From: RI-153 sp041391225
Lineage (GTDB): Bacteria; Chloroflexota; Anaerolineae; Caldilineales; Caldilineaceae
DNA: 64,000 bases
Reading direction: 5' to 3'
Assembly (NCBI GenBank): GCA_041391225.1
Contig: JAWKOL010000010.1
Span: 162,452 to 226,451 of the forward strand
Shown: positions 28,584-37,743 of the stretch, piece after piece
How the letters are laid out: each line of letters opens with the position of its first letter
How positions within the stretch are numbered: position 1 is the first letter of the stretch
The notes under the pieces: generated by a model
The model's database searches: none
Seen by the model: only the letters and a program-made list of their open reading frames with translations
Told to the model about the DNA's origin: nothing
Made by a program: the position numbers and the translations under genes

Positions 28584-29105
28584 ATGCAGATCGAAGTCGT
28601 CCTTCAGTCGCAATTCCACGCCGCCCTGGCCATGCTCAAGCAGACCGTCGAACTCTGCCCCGATGACGTATGGACAGCGCCCACGGCCACACGTCCATTC
28701 TGGCACATCAGCTACCACGTCCTCTTTTACACGCATCTCTATCTCTCCCCCACCGGCGCGGATTTCACGGCCTGGGAACTTCACCGCCCCAACTACAACT
28801 ATCTGGGCGTCACCCCCCGGTCAGAGCACCGTATGGAAGAGATCAATCAGCCCTACACCAGGGACGAGATCCTCACCTACCTTTCCTTCTGCAAGAACGA
28901 AATTGACACCCGCATCCAGGACATCGATCCCGATGCCCCATCCGGCTTCGACTGGATCCCGTTCAACAAGCTGGAATTGATGCTCTACAACCTGCGTCAC
29001 CTGCAACACCACACAGGCGAACTGGGCGACAGGCTAGGGCAACAGGGCATTTCACTCAACTGGATCGGCCAGGACCCCAAGAGGAACAATGACCGCTCTG
29101 GCTGA
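28584..29105 (+). CDS. DinB-family (four-helix bundle, metal-binding) protein
   Basis: This 173-residue protein starts at ATG 28584 behind AGGGAG. DinB-superfamily landmarks are three spaced histidines: FWHISYHVLFYTHLYL near residue 48 and NLRHLQHHTGELG near 145. These usually bind a divalent metal. Members are often thiol-dependent transferases or damage-inducible proteins of unclear activity. Its end overlaps the following GNAT gene by 17 bases. Confidence 0.83.
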   Translation: MQIEVVLQSQFHAALAMLKQTVELCPDDVWTAPTATRPFWHISYHVLFYTHLYLSPTGADFTAWELHRPNYNYLGVTPRSEHRMEEINQPYTRDEILTYLSFCKNEIDTRIQDIDPDAPSGFDWIPFNKLELMLYNLRHLQHHTGELGDRLGQQGISLNWIGQDPKRNNDRSG

Positions 29106-29529
29106 CACCGTCACCGTGCGCGCCGCCACCGCCGAGGACGTGGCCGATATCGCCACCCAGGACCGCGCCATGTGGGGCGACTGGGCGATCCCCGACCCGC
29201 TCTACCGGCAATTGATCGACTTCTACGCCGGGCTAGTGTGGGTGGCGCGCACGGCGGACGGCGCACTCGTCGGCTGCGCCGCCGGTCTTGTCCATGCGGA
29301 CGGGCGCGGTTGGGTGCTGTGTGTGGACGTGCCGCCCCGTCACCGCGGCGTGGGCGTGGGCAGGCAACTCCTCACCCAACTGCTCCACGCTTTCGACATC
29401 TACAAAATTCACGAGATCACCGCCATCATCGACGCCGACAACGTCGCCAGTCAACGCCTCTTCGCCTCCTTTGCGCCTTTGCGGTGCATCTCTCTTCTCT
29501 TTTTGTCAGAATCCTCGTGCTCCGAGTAG
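29089..29529 (+). CDS. GNAT-family N-acetyltransferase
   Basis: This 146-residue protein has the acetyl-CoA loop RHRGVGVGRQLL near residue 85, preceded by the beta-strand WVLCVDVPP. The substrate is unknown. The normal end is near NVASQRLF; the last 20 or so residues (ASFAPLRCISLLFLSES) are encoded by a CCTTTGCGCCTTTGCGGTG repeat-like stretch and may not belong to the ancestral gene. It starts inside the DinB gene, so translation is coupled. Confidence 0.82.
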   Translation: MTALADTVTVRAATAEDVADIATQDRAMWGDWAIPDPLYRQLIDFYAGLVWVARTADGALVGCAAGLVHADGRGWVLCVDVPPRHRGVGVGRQLLTQLLHAFDIYKIHEITAIIDADNVASQRLFASFAPLRCISLLFLSESSCSE

Positions 29530-29532
29530 AGT
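29503..29532 (+). promoter_or_regulatory. Promoter seven bases before the U32 peptidase start (leaderless candidate)
   Basis: TTGTCA (29503-29508), an 18-base spacer and TAGAGT (29527-29532) are followed by 7 bases and ATG 29540. There is no Shine-Dalgarno site in the gap, so transcription probably begins at or next to the start codon. Confidence 0.55.
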
Positions 29533-29539
29533 ATTGGCT

Positions 29540-32068
29540 ATGACACACACGATCAAACCAGAAATCATGAGTCCTGCCGGGTATTGGCCGCAGTTGCAGG
29601 CTGCGATTGAGGCCGGGGCCGACGCCGTCTATTTTGGGCTGAAGCACTTCAGCGCCCGCGCCAAGGTCGGCTTTTCGCTCAGCGAACTGCCCGAGGTGAT
29701 GCGCACGCTGCACGGCCGCGGCGTTAAGGGCTACGTCACCTTCAACACGCTCGTCTTCGACCACGAACTCGAAGACGCCGCCGCCTCGTTGGCCGAGATC
29801 GCCGCGGCCGGGGCCGATTCAATCATCGTGCAGGACGTGGGCATCGCCCAGCTTGCCCACGAAATCGCGCCGGATCTCGCCATCCACGGCAGCACGCAGA
29901 TGAGCATCACCAGCGCCGAGGGGATCGCCCTGGCGCAGCGCTTCGGCGTCAGCCGCGTTGTGCTGGCGCGGGAGTTGTCGCTGGCCGAGATCCGCGCCGT
30001 GCGCGCCGCCACCGACTGCGAACTGGAGATGTTCGTCCACGGCGCGCTGTGTGTCTCGTACTCAGGACAGTGTTTTTCGTCCGAAGCCTGGGGCGGACGC
30101 AGCGCCAACCGCGGCCAGTGCGCCCAGGCCTGCCGCCTGCCCTACGAACTCATCGTCGACGATCAACTCAAGCCGCTGGGCGACGCCCGCTACCTGCTTT
30201 CGCCCGGCGATCTCTTCGCCTTGCACCAGATCCCCGAAATCGTGGAGATCGGCGTCCATGCCCTCAAGATCGAAGGCCGCTACAAAGACGCCGACTACGT
30301 AGCCCTCACCACCGCCGCCTACCGCCAGGCCGTCGACGACGCCTGGGCCGGGCGCGCGCCCACCGTCACCCGCGCCGACGAACTGCGGCTGGAACAGGTC
30401 TACTCGCGGGGGCTGGGGCCGTATTTCGTCAGCGGCACCAACCACCAGACCGTCGTCGAAGGGCGTGCGCCCCGTCACCGCGGGCTGCTCATGGGGCGCG
30501 TCGAGCGCGTCAACCACGACAGCGTCGTCCTTAAGCCCGCAGCGGACACGGCACAACTCAAGCCGGGCGACGGTCTTGTCTTCGACGCCGCGGATTGGCG
30601 TTCTCCGGAGGACAGCGAAGAAGGCGGTCGCGTCTACCACGTGACGCCGCTACGCAAGGGCCTCCTCGAACTATCCTTTGGCAACGGCGCGATCAACTTC
30701 GCACGCATCCGCCCCGGTGACCGCGTGTGGCGCACCCACGATCCCGAGCTGGACAAGTACGTGCGCCAGTGGACGGAGCCTGCCGCGCCCGTGCATCGCC
30801 AGCCGGTGACCGTCCACGCCACGGCCCACGAAGGCGCACCCCTCGTCCTCGACTGGCAACTGGACGAAGATCCGTCGGTCCGCGTGCGCGTGATCTCGCC
30901 TGATCCACTGCTCAAGGCGCAGAAACGCGCCCTGGACGAGTCCTATCTGCGCGATCAACTGGGGCGGCTGGGCAGCACGTCCTACGCGCTCGGCAATCTC
31001 GTCCTCGAAAGCAGCGGACAGCCGTTTGCGCCGTCCTCGTTGCTCAACCAACTGCGCCGAGAGGCCACGGACGCGTTGGCGGAGATGCAGCGTGCGCCGC
31101 GGGCGATGACGGTGGATTCGGCGGATGCGGCGCGGAAACGAGTTGCGGATTGCGAATTGCGAATTGCGAGGGGCGAGGCGCAAGGAGCGGTGACGTCGCC
31201 GCAGATCCACCTGTTGGTGCGCACGCCGGAGCAGTTGGAAGCGGCGCTGGATGTGCGACCAGCCAGCATTACGCTCGACTATTTGGAGCTTTACGGGTTG
31301 CGCCCTGCTGTGGAGCGGGTGCAGGATGCGGGGATCAACGTGCGCGTGGCCAGTCCGCGCGTGCTCAAGCCGCAGGAACAGCGCATCGTCAACTTCCTGC
31401 TGCGGCTGGATTGCCCGATCCTCGTGCGCTCGGCGGGGTTGCTGCAAGCGCTCAAAGCCCACGACGATCACCCGCCGCTGCACGGTGACTTCAGCCTCAA
31501 TGCCGCCAACGTCCTCACAGCGCAGACGTTCCTGGGCATGGGCATGGAGCGGTTGACGCCAACCTACGATCTCAACGCCGCCCAGGTAACACAGTTGGCC
31601 ACGGCGATGGGGCCGCAGCGCTTCGAAGTGGTTGCCTACCAACATCTGCCCGTCTTTCACACCGAGCACTGCGTCTTCTGTCGCTTCCTATCCACAGGCA
31701 CCAGCTACAAAGATTGCGGACACCCCTGCGAAACCCACAAGGTGGCACTGCGCGACCACAACGGCCGCGAGCACCCCGTCCTGGCCGACGTGGGCTGTCG
31801 CAACACCGTCTTCGGCGCCGAGGCCCAGGACGCAAGCCCCCACCTCGACGCCTGGCGCGACGCCGGCATCGTCCACTACCGGCTGGAATTTGTCCACGAG
31901 CGCGGGGAGCAGGTCACCCAGGTCACGCGCCTCTTCACCCAGACGCTGCGCGGTCACCTGTCCGCGGACGAGCTAACCCGTCGACTATCCCAGATCGCGC
32001 CGCAGGGCGTCACCGAAGGCAGCTTTTTCGTCCCCGCGGGGTTCATGGAGATTCCGTTGATGGGGTAA
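29540..32068 (+). CDS. U32-family peptidase-like protein (YhbU/RlhA-type, large form)
   Basis: This 842-residue protein starts at ATG 29540 (MTHTIKPEIMSPAGYWPQL). The TIM-barrel U32 domain has AGADAVYFGLKHFSAR, GVKGYVTFNTLV, GSTQMSITSAEG, ELEMFVHGALCVSYSGQC and CAQACRLPYELIV with clustered Cys. The C-terminal half includes a second Cys-rich segment (TEHCVFCRFLS, KDCGHPC). U32 proteins include collagenase-like proteases and tRNA/rRNA hydroxylation factors, so the activity is uncertain. An in-frame ATTGCGAATTGCG repeat (31141-31170) encodes ADCELRIARGEAQ, which looks like a late insertion. Confidence 0.9.
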   Translation: MTHTIKPEIMSPAGYWPQLQAAIEAGADAVYFGLKHFSARAKVGFSLSELPEVMRTLHGRGVKGYVTFNTLVFDHELEDAAASLAEIAAAGADSIIVQDVGIAQLAHEIAPDLAIHGSTQMSITSAEGIALAQRFGVSRVVLARELSLAEIRAVRAATDCELEMFVHGALCVSYSGQCFSSEAWGGRSANRGQCAQACRLPYELIVDDQLKPLGDARYLLSPGDLFALHQIPEIVEIGVHALKIEGRYKDADYVALTTAAYRQAVDDAWAGRAPTVTRADELRLEQVYSRGLGPYFVSGTNHQTVVEGRAPRHRGLLMGRVERVNHDSVVLKPAADTAQLKPGDGLVFDAADWRSPEDSEEGGRVYHVTPLRKGLLELSFGNGAINFARIRPGDRVWRTHDPELDKYVRQWTEPAAPVHRQPVTVHATAHEGAPLVLDWQLDEDPSVRVRVISPDPLLKAQKRALDESYLRDQLGRLGSTSYALGNLVLESSGQPFAPSSLLNQLRREATDALAEMQRAPRAMTVDSADAARKRVADCELRIARGEAQGAVTSPQIHLLVRTPEQLEAALDVRPASITLDYLELYGLRPAVERVQDAGINVRVASPRVLKPQEQRIVNFLLRLDCPILVRSAGLLQALKAHDDHPPLHGDFSLNAANVLTAQTFLGMGMERLTPTYDLNAAQVTQLATAMGPQRFEVVAYQHLPVFHTEHCVFCRFLSTGTSYKDCGHPCETHKVALRDHNGREHPVLADVGCRNTVFGAEAQDASPHLDAWRDAGIVHYRLEFVHERGEQVTQVTRLFTQTLRGHLSADELTRRLSQIAPQGVTEGSFFVPAGFMEIPLMG

Positions 32069-32200
32069 ACCTGGCAGGTTTTCTGCAACCCGCCGTTTTT
32101 TTGTGCAGTACCGCACACCCACGCAGTGACCATGAGCACAGCGATCTCGGGTCGCATCTGCGACGATGGCGGAAACGCCACGACGCAGAACGAGGTCCCA

Positions 32201-32548
32201 ATGGAAGTCATTTCTCATCCCCACGCCGACGGCAGCCGCACCAACTACCACTACGACGACGCACAACGGCACGTTCGCACAATCGACTACGACGCAGAAG
32301 ACAACGTCACCTGCGAAATCCACTACGATTATGACGCATCCGACCGCGTCAGCGGCTGGCGCGTCTTCCAGCCCGCGGACACGCTGCTCATGCGCTTCGA
32401 GCGCCGTTATCGCCCCGACGGCGCCATCGAGGATCTCCAATTCTCCCCCGACGACGAACTCGAATGGCGTTTCGTCGAGCAGCACGACGACGAAAACGGC
32501 CTGCAACTGATCACCTTCGACGCCAACGGGCAGATGATCGAACGCTAA
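32201..32548 (+). CDS. Small YD-repeat-like protein
   Basis: The protein has about 115 residues from ATG 32201 behind GAGG; an ATG at 32132 is possible. It is very acidic, with repeated YD-type units (NYHYDDAQRHVRTIDYDAEDN, EIHYDYDASDRV, RRYRPDGAIEDLQFSPDDELEW) like single repeats of RHS/YD proteins. There is no signal peptide. Function unknown; it is too short to be an Rhs toxin itself. Confidence 0.6.
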   Translation: MEVISHPHADGSRTNYHYDDAQRHVRTIDYDAEDNVTCEIHYDYDASDRVSGWRVFQPADTLLMRFERRYRPDGAIEDLQFSPDDELEWRFVEQHDDENGLQLITFDANGQMIER

Positions 32549-32557
32549 ACTATACCG

Positions 32558-32653
32558 AAAATAGAACGCGGATTGGGTGGATCGAGCGGATCTAGTCGGA
32601 TTTCAGAAAAATTCGTTCTGATTCGCCCAATCCGCTTAATCCGCGTTCTATTT
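32558..32653. terminator. Long hairpin between the YD-type gene and the aldo/keto reductase
   Basis: AAATAGAACGCGGATT (32558-32573) pairs with AATCCGCGTTCTATTT (about 32638-32653). Inner units (GGATTGGG, GAGCGGAT) have inverted partners as well. It ends in TTT and can act as a terminator on the plus strand. Confidence 0.6.
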
Positions 32654-32662
32654 CCGTGCTGA

Positions 32663-32691
32663 TTGACCTTGCGGCGTGGATAGTCTATCCT
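32663..32691 (+). promoter_or_regulatory. Promoter for the aldo/keto reductase
   Basis: TTGACC (32663-32668), a 17-base spacer and TATCCT (32686-32691) sit 46 bases before the reductase start. Confidence 0.6.
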
Positions 32692-32737
32692 CTGGGCAGA
32701 ATCGAGTCCATTACATGACATGAGGAAAGGCTGATCA

Positions 32738-33670
32738 ATGACGGAGCAATTGGAGCGCAACGCCGCCGGGATGCCGGTGCGCGAATTGGGGACGACAGGC
32801 GTAAAAATATCGATCATCGGCTTCGGCGGCGGACACTTTATTCGTCCTCACGTGGACGAAGCCATGTCGGTGCGGCTGGTACACGCCGCCATCGACGCCG
32901 GCGTCGACTTCATCGACACCGCCTGGGAATACCACGACGGCGAATCCGAACGGCGCATGGGCCTGGCCCTGCACGACCGCCGCGACAAGGTGACGCTGAT
33001 GACCAAGGTCTGCGCGCGTGACCGCAAGACCGCCGAGGAGCAGCTCCACGACAGCCTGCGCCGCCTGCAAACCGACGTCATCGACGTGTGGCAGTTCCAC
33101 GAGGTCAACTATGACAACGATCCCGACTGGATCTTCGGCGCTGACGGGGCCATCGAAGCGGCCTTGGCGGCGCGGCAGGCGGGCAAGATCCGCTTCATCG
33201 GCTTCACCGGCCACAAAAGCCCGCACATCATGCACAAAATGCTGGCCCAGGACTTCGACTGGGACACCTGCCAGATGCCCATCAACGCCGCCGATGCCCA
33301 CTACCGCAGCTTCCAAAAGGAAGTGCTGCCCGAACTCAACCGCCGCGGCATCGGCTGCATCGGCATGAAGAGCCTGGGCGGCAACGGCAAGATGGTCACC
33401 GAACTGGGGTTGACGGCGCAACAGGCGCGGCGCTACTCGTTGTCCTTACCCATCAGCACGCTCGTCTGTGGCATTACATCGATGGAAGATCTGAATCAAG
33501 ACGTGGAGATCGGCCGGTCCTTCGCGCCGATGTCCGAGGCAGAGAAAGAGGAACTGCTATCCTCCATCGCCGTGGAAGCAGGCGACGGGCGCTACGAGTG
33601 GTTCAAGAGCACACAGCACTACGATTCACAGTATCATCGCGATCAGCATGGGTTTCCGCAGTTGAAGTGA
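32738..33670 (+). CDS. Aldo/keto reductase
   Basis: This 310-residue NADPH-dependent oxidoreductase has a TIM-barrel fold. The catalytic tetrad is visible: Asp in DFIDTAWEY, Tyr in the same block, Lys in LMTKVCARD and His in VWQFHEVN. The C-terminal part has ISTLVCGITSMEDLNQDV, as in COG1453-like and YghZ-like members. GAGGAAAGG precedes the ATG. No Cys-rich ferredoxin tail is present. The substrate is unknown. Confidence 0.92.
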   Translation: MTEQLERNAAGMPVRELGTTGVKISIIGFGGGHFIRPHVDEAMSVRLVHAAIDAGVDFIDTAWEYHDGESERRMGLALHDRRDKVTLMTKVCARDRKTAEEQLHDSLRRLQTDVIDVWQFHEVNYDNDPDWIFGADGAIEAALAARQAGKIRFIGFTGHKSPHIMHKMLAQDFDWDTCQMPINAADAHYRSFQKEVLPELNRRGIGCIGMKSLGGNGKMVTELGLTAQQARRYSLSLPISTLVCGITSMEDLNQDVEIGRSFAPMSEAEKEELLSSIAVEAGDGRYEWFKSTQHYDSQYHRDQHGFPQLK

Positions 33671-33845
33671 TTCGTGTTGCGTGGGTTGAGCCGATTTCAC
33701 CTTTGTTTGGAGACTGTGCTGTAAACGTTAGTGCGTAGTTCGTAGTGCGTGAGTCAACACTGAACGCACTACGAACTACGCACTATTCTTGCCCCGATAG
33801 TTGTCTTAAGGCAGCAATTTTCTCTTAACCCACGCAACACGAATC
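33669..33845. repeat. Nested palindromic repeats between the aldo/keto reductase and M42 genes
   Basis: Outer arms GATTCGTGTTGCGTGGGTT (from 33669) and AACCCACGCAACACGAATC (ending 33845) enclose a second perfect 21-bp inverted pair at 33730-33750 and 33764-33784 (unit GTAGTTCGTAGTGCG). The outer left arm begins in the reductase stop region. No ORF is seen. Confidence 0.8.
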
Positions 33846-33857
33846 ACGCAACACGTT

Positions 33858-34865
33858 CTACACCTCCACCACCTCACTCAGCCCGTTGACCAACAACCGC
33901 ACGCAATTCTGCACGTCGTCGTAGTCGACCATCTGCGAGGCTGATGGACGTAGCGAGGGGATCGAGGCGCGCCTGCGCACGCCGGCGGCTGATCTGGGCG
34001 GCGGCGGCGTCGGTGGAGCCAAGTTCCAACACTTCCAACTGGTAGGGGATCTCGTAGGCTTCGGCCACCGCGCCAGCCAGCGGCGCGCGCCTAGATGGGC
34101 CAGCATGCGCGTGTCTTTGACTTTGATCGCCGGTCCCGCGCCCAACGCCGCCGGGCTAACCTTGACTTCGGGCAGATCCCCCGCCGCGGTGACATCCAAA
34201 GCGATGACCACATCCGGTTCTACGCCGAATGCGGCTGTCCCCGCGCCGCGCAGGCCCACTTCTTCCTGCACGGTGAAGACGGCCACGATCTCGTTGGGCG
34301 TCTGTTTGATCTCATGCAACACCTGCACGAGGACGGCGCAACTGATGCGGTTGTCCATGTTCGGGGCCAGCAGCCGTTTGCCCTGATCGACAAATTCGGT
34401 GCGGAAGACGGCCTGATCGCCGATACCGAGACGCTGTTCCTCCTTCGAGGACGCGCCTACGTCGAGGTAGACTTTGCCCAGATCGGGTTTGTCGCGCACG
34501 AGGATCTGCCCTTCGATGCCGAAGACGCCGCGGGTGCCGTCCTCGAACATGGCCTGCGTGCCGAGGACAGCTGCAGCCAGCACGCCGCCCACCGGCGTCA
34601 CACGCAGGAAGCCCTTTTCGTCCACATGGCTGACCATGACGCCGATTTCGTCCATGTGCGCGGCCAGCATAATGCGTTTCCCGGGCTGCGCGCCGTCCTG
34701 CGTGGGGCGCTTCACGGCGATGAGATTGCCCAGCGCGTCGACGCGCACCTCGTCCACCACGTCCTCGATCTCCTGGCGGATCAGCTCGCGCACCGCGTCC
34801 TCGCGCCCCACCGGGCCGTAGACTTCACAAAGCTTGCGGATCAGTTCTTTCATGTTTGGTTTCAC
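33858..34865 (-). CDS. M42-family aminopeptidase/endoglucanase-like metallopeptidase, copy 1 (two compensating frameshifts)
   Basis: M42 peptidases are cobalt/zinc dodecameric aminopeptidases that act on short peptides. Metal and catalytic landmarks are IMLAAHMDEIGVMV (His-x-Asp), APNMDNRISC (bridging Asp), FTVQEEVGLRGA (Glu-Glu) and VIALDVTAAGD. The frame is disturbed between about 33900 and 34100, where the correct frame reads YEIPYQLEVLELGSTDAAA; it returns for the C-terminus MVDYDDVQNCVRLLVNGL. Expected length is about 335 residues. It is the last of three paralogues in the minus direction. Confidence 0.88.
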   Translation of the reverse strand: MKPNMKELIRKLCEVYGPVGREDAVRELIRQEIEDVVDEVRVDALGNLIAVKRPTQDGAQPGKRIMLAAHMDEIGVMVSHVDEKGFLRVTPVGGVLAAAVLGTQAMFEDGTRGVFGIEGQILVRDKPDLGKVYLDVGASSKEEQRLGIGDQAVFRTEFVDQGKRLLAPNMDNRISCAVLVQVLHEIKQTPNEIVAVFTVQEEVGLRGAGTAAFGVEPDVVIALDVTAAGDLPEVKVSPAALGAGPAIKVKDTRMLAHLGARRWLARWPKPTRSPTSWKCWNLAPPTPPPPRSAAGVRRRASIPSLRPSASQMVDYDDVQNCVRLLVNGLSEVVEV

Positions 34866-34871
34866 CTTTGG

Positions 34872-35896
34872 TTATTTACGATTTTCAATTGACAATAATC
34901 GTAAATCATTCATCGCCTTCGCCATCAACTCAATCGTATTTTCCAAGTCCTGTGGATCGAGGAGAGCGGCGGGTGCGTGGATGTAGCGGCAGGGCACAGA
35001 AACGGCCATGGAGGGGATGCCGTCGCGGACAAGATGAATCGCGCCGATGTCGGTGCCGCCGACGCCGGGCTGTTTGAACTGCCAGGGGATGCCGTTGTCC
35101 TCGGCGGTGCGGATCAGGTGACGCACCAGCCGGGGATCGGCGTGGGCGCTGCGATCCATCACCGAGAGCGCCGGTCCTTTGCCCAACTCGGTAGTGGGGC
35201 TTTCGTCTTTGTCCTTGGGCGTGTCGTCGGCGATGGTGCCTTCCAGGGCGAAAGCGACGTGCGGGTCTACGGCGTAGGCGGCCACGCGTGCGCCGCGCAG
35301 GCCGATCTCCTCTTGCACGGTGAAGACGCCCACCACTTCGCACGGGTAATCGCAGCGAGCAGTTCGGTGAGCACGTAGCAGCCCACACGGTCGTCGAAGG
35401 CTTTGCCCTTGAGCAGCCGCCCCACCTGGCCGTAACTCGGCTCAAAGGTGACCATGTCACCGGGCTTGACGCCGTTGGCCCCGCCGGTGTCCACCACCAG
35501 TTTCTCGATGTCGGTGACGCCGTTGCCGTTGCTTTGCAGGTGGACGGGCGTCTGCAAAATGACGCCGGGGATGGCCTTTTCGCCGATCTGCACGCGCTTG
35601 CCGGGCAGAAGACGGGCGTCGATGCCGCCCACCGAGCGGATCTTGAGGCCGCCGTTGTCGTTGGCCTTCACCACCATGAAGCCGACTTCGTCCATGTGGG
35701 CCGCGATCATCACGCGCAGAGGGTTGTCCTCACCGCCGCGGGGACGCTTGCGGGCGATAAGGTTGCCCAGCGCGTCGGTCTCCACCGAGTCCACGTGATC
35801 GGTCACCGCTTCACGTAGAATCTGCCGCACCGATTCTTCCTGGCCGGCGACGCCGCGGGCAAGGCAGAGTTGTTCGAGCAGTTGATATTTTTCCAT
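34872..35896 (-). CDS. M42-family aminopeptidase, copy 2 (one frameshift)
   Basis: The N-terminal piece (35267-35896) has VMIAAHMDEVGFMV, GGIDARLLPGKRV and KGKAFDDRVGCYVL. The C-terminal piece (34872-35336) has FTVQEEIGLRGARVAA, FALEGTIADDTP and GGTDIGAIHLVRDGIPS with the last metal His in YIHAPAALLD. The frame changes at about 35340. Its stop lies 6 bases before the start of copy 1, so the two are co-transcribed. Confidence 0.9.
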
Positions 35897-35957
35897 CTAC
35901 ACTCTCGTTTTTGGCTGTGGTATGATGGCGATAGTGAGACTTTGTGAAAGGGACACT

Positions 35958-36287
35958 ATGAACACAGCGACTTCCCAAAACTATCAAGAGGCGTTAACCC
36001 TTGCTCTGCAACTTCCTCCGCTGGAGAGGATTGCAATGATCGCAGAACTTGCAAGCTCTGTCGCAGAAAACGCTGCGCCGACAGACACCTCAACCTTGGC
36101 CGATGACAGCTTCGACCCAGACGAAGTAGCAGAACTGATGACCGTAGATCCGCTCTCCCCGCATGAGATCGTAAAACAGGGGCTACTGGGTACTTGGTCA
36201 GATTTTGGTATCGCCGACGGAGCCGAATGGGTCAACACCAACAAAAAAACACGCAGAGAGTCGCGTAAATGGCAGATGCCCTCTTAG
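35958..36287 (+). CDS. Candidate antitoxin of a VapBC-like pair
   Basis: This 109-residue protein starts at ATG 35958 behind AAAGGG. QEALTLALQLPPLERIAMIAEL resembles the short helical segment of many addiction-module antitoxins. The rest is acidic. Its 3' end overlaps the PIN-domain gene by 19 bases, the usual coupling of antitoxin and toxin. Family assignment rests mainly on this context. Confidence 0.6.
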   Translation: MNTATSQNYQEALTLALQLPPLERIAMIAELASSVAENAAPTDTSTLADDSFDPDEVAELMTVDPLSPHEIVKQGLLGTWSDFGIADGAEWVNTNKKTRRESRKWQMPS

Positions 36288-36646
36288 ACACATCGGTAGT
36301 CATCGACTTGTTGCGCGGGTACGAACCAGCGAAGCAGTGGTTTGCCGCCCAAAACAATCTTGCCTTGAGCCGTGTTGTCTGGCTCGAAGTGCTGGAAGGT
36401 GCGCCCAACCGTGCGGCACAACGCGCTGCACTCCAATTCCTGCACCGGCTGCCCGTGGAAGAAGTCAAGCCCGATGACGTTGTATGGGCAACGGAACAGA
36501 TGATCCTACGTAGTCTTAGCCACAATGTTGACGCATGCGATGCCATCATTGCCAGTTCATGCCATCGCATGCAAATTCCACTTTTCACCCGCAACTTCAA
36601 ACACTTCGAGCCGCTTCTCGGCTCACTTGCCAGACGACCCTACTAA
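36269..36646 (+). CDS. PIN-domain ribonuclease toxin, VapC-like
   Basis: This 125-residue protein has the first acidic residue in LLDTSVVIDLLRG, Glu in VVWLEVLEG, and the late acidic pair in HNVDACDAIIASSC, then the terminal IPLFTRNFKHFEPL. These are the PIN-domain landmarks of VapC RNases, which cleave tRNA or other structured RNA. It overlaps the upstream antitoxin-like gene. The pair sits on the opposite strand between M42 copies 2 and 3. Confidence 0.9.
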   Translation: MADALLDTSVVIDLLRGYEPAKQWFAAQNNLALSRVVWLEVLEGAPNRAAQRAALQFLHRLPVEEVKPDDVVWATEQMILRSLSHNVDACDAIIASSCHRMQIPLFTRNFKHFEPLLGSLARRPY

Positions 36647-36649
36647 CCG

Positions 36650-37700
36650 TCAATCCAACTGAATTGATCCCATTGTCTCCCCGTCCAGCCCCGCCGCGAA
36701 GGACGCGAGCAGCCGCGCCGTGCGTTCGATGTCCTTGAGGACGATGGTTTCGGCGGGGGTGTGCATGTTGCGAATGGGGATCGAAAGCAGCCCGGTGGGG
36801 ATGCCCGCCTGTGTCACCTGCATGGCCCAGGCGTCGGTGCCGGTGTTGCCGGGCAGGATCTCGTCGACGAACGGGATCTCGTTGGTCTTCGCGGTGTCGA
36901 GCAGACGCTGGCGTAGCTTGGGGTGCAGGTTGGGGCCGAGACCGATGGCCGGTCCTTTGTCCCACTCCACGGTTTCTTCGTCACCGGCGCCGGGCTGCCG
37001 CAAAGGTGACGTCGAGGGCGATGCCCAGGGTGGGCTGCACGCCGAAGGTGGCGGTGATGGCCCCGCGCAGCCCACTTCCTCTTGCACGGGCCACGGCGTA
37101 GACGTCCCATTCGTGCTGCACAGATTGTAGCTGATGCAGCATGAGGATCATGGCGACGACGCAGGCGCGGTTGTCGAACGCTTTGCCCGTGGCCATCTTT
37201 TCGCCCAGTTTCACGGTTTCGCGCTGGATCGAGATGAAGTCGCCGATCTGCACCTGCTGCGCCAGATCTTCGGCGCGCAGGCCCACGTCGATGAAAAGAT
37301 CGTCTTTGCCCATCGACTTTTTGCGTTCGGACGCGGGCAGCACGTGTGGCGGACGGCTGGCGACCAGGCCCGGCAGGTCCACGCGGCCGTGGACGATCAC
37401 CTCTTGCGACGGCATCACCTGCCAATCGATGCCGCCGACGTTGGTGAAGCGCAGGAAACCACGATCCAATGCCGTCACCATCAGGCCGATCTCGTCCATG
37501 TGGGCGGCGATCATCAAGGATTGTGACCCGTCGCCGCTGCCACGCTTGCGTGCGATGACATTGCCCAGGGCGTCGGTGCGCACGTCGTCCACCAGTGGGG
37601 TGACTTCGTCCATGATCAGGGCGCGCACGGTGTCCTCGTTGCCGGCGATGCCGGGCGCTTCGGTGAGACGTTTGAGCAGATCGAAGGTGACGGGAGGCAT
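36650..37700 (-). CDS. M42-family aminopeptidase, copy 3 (frameshifts)
   Basis: The N-terminal piece (36981-37700) has MIAAHMDEIGLMV, GGIDWQVMPSQEVIVHGR and GKAFDNRACVVAMIL. The frame breaks around 37085 (within the QEEVG Glu-Glu region) and near 37010. The C-terminal piece (36650-37087) has GPAIGLGPNLHPKLRQRLL, GNTGTDAWAMQVTQAGIP and RNMHTPAETIVLKDIE with the final metal His. With copies 1 and 2 it makes a three-gene cluster read in the same direction, interrupted by the VapBC-like pair. Confidence 0.88.
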
Positions 37701-37743
37701 GGCTGTCTTCCTGGGTGGGATGACGAGATGATGAAATGATGGA

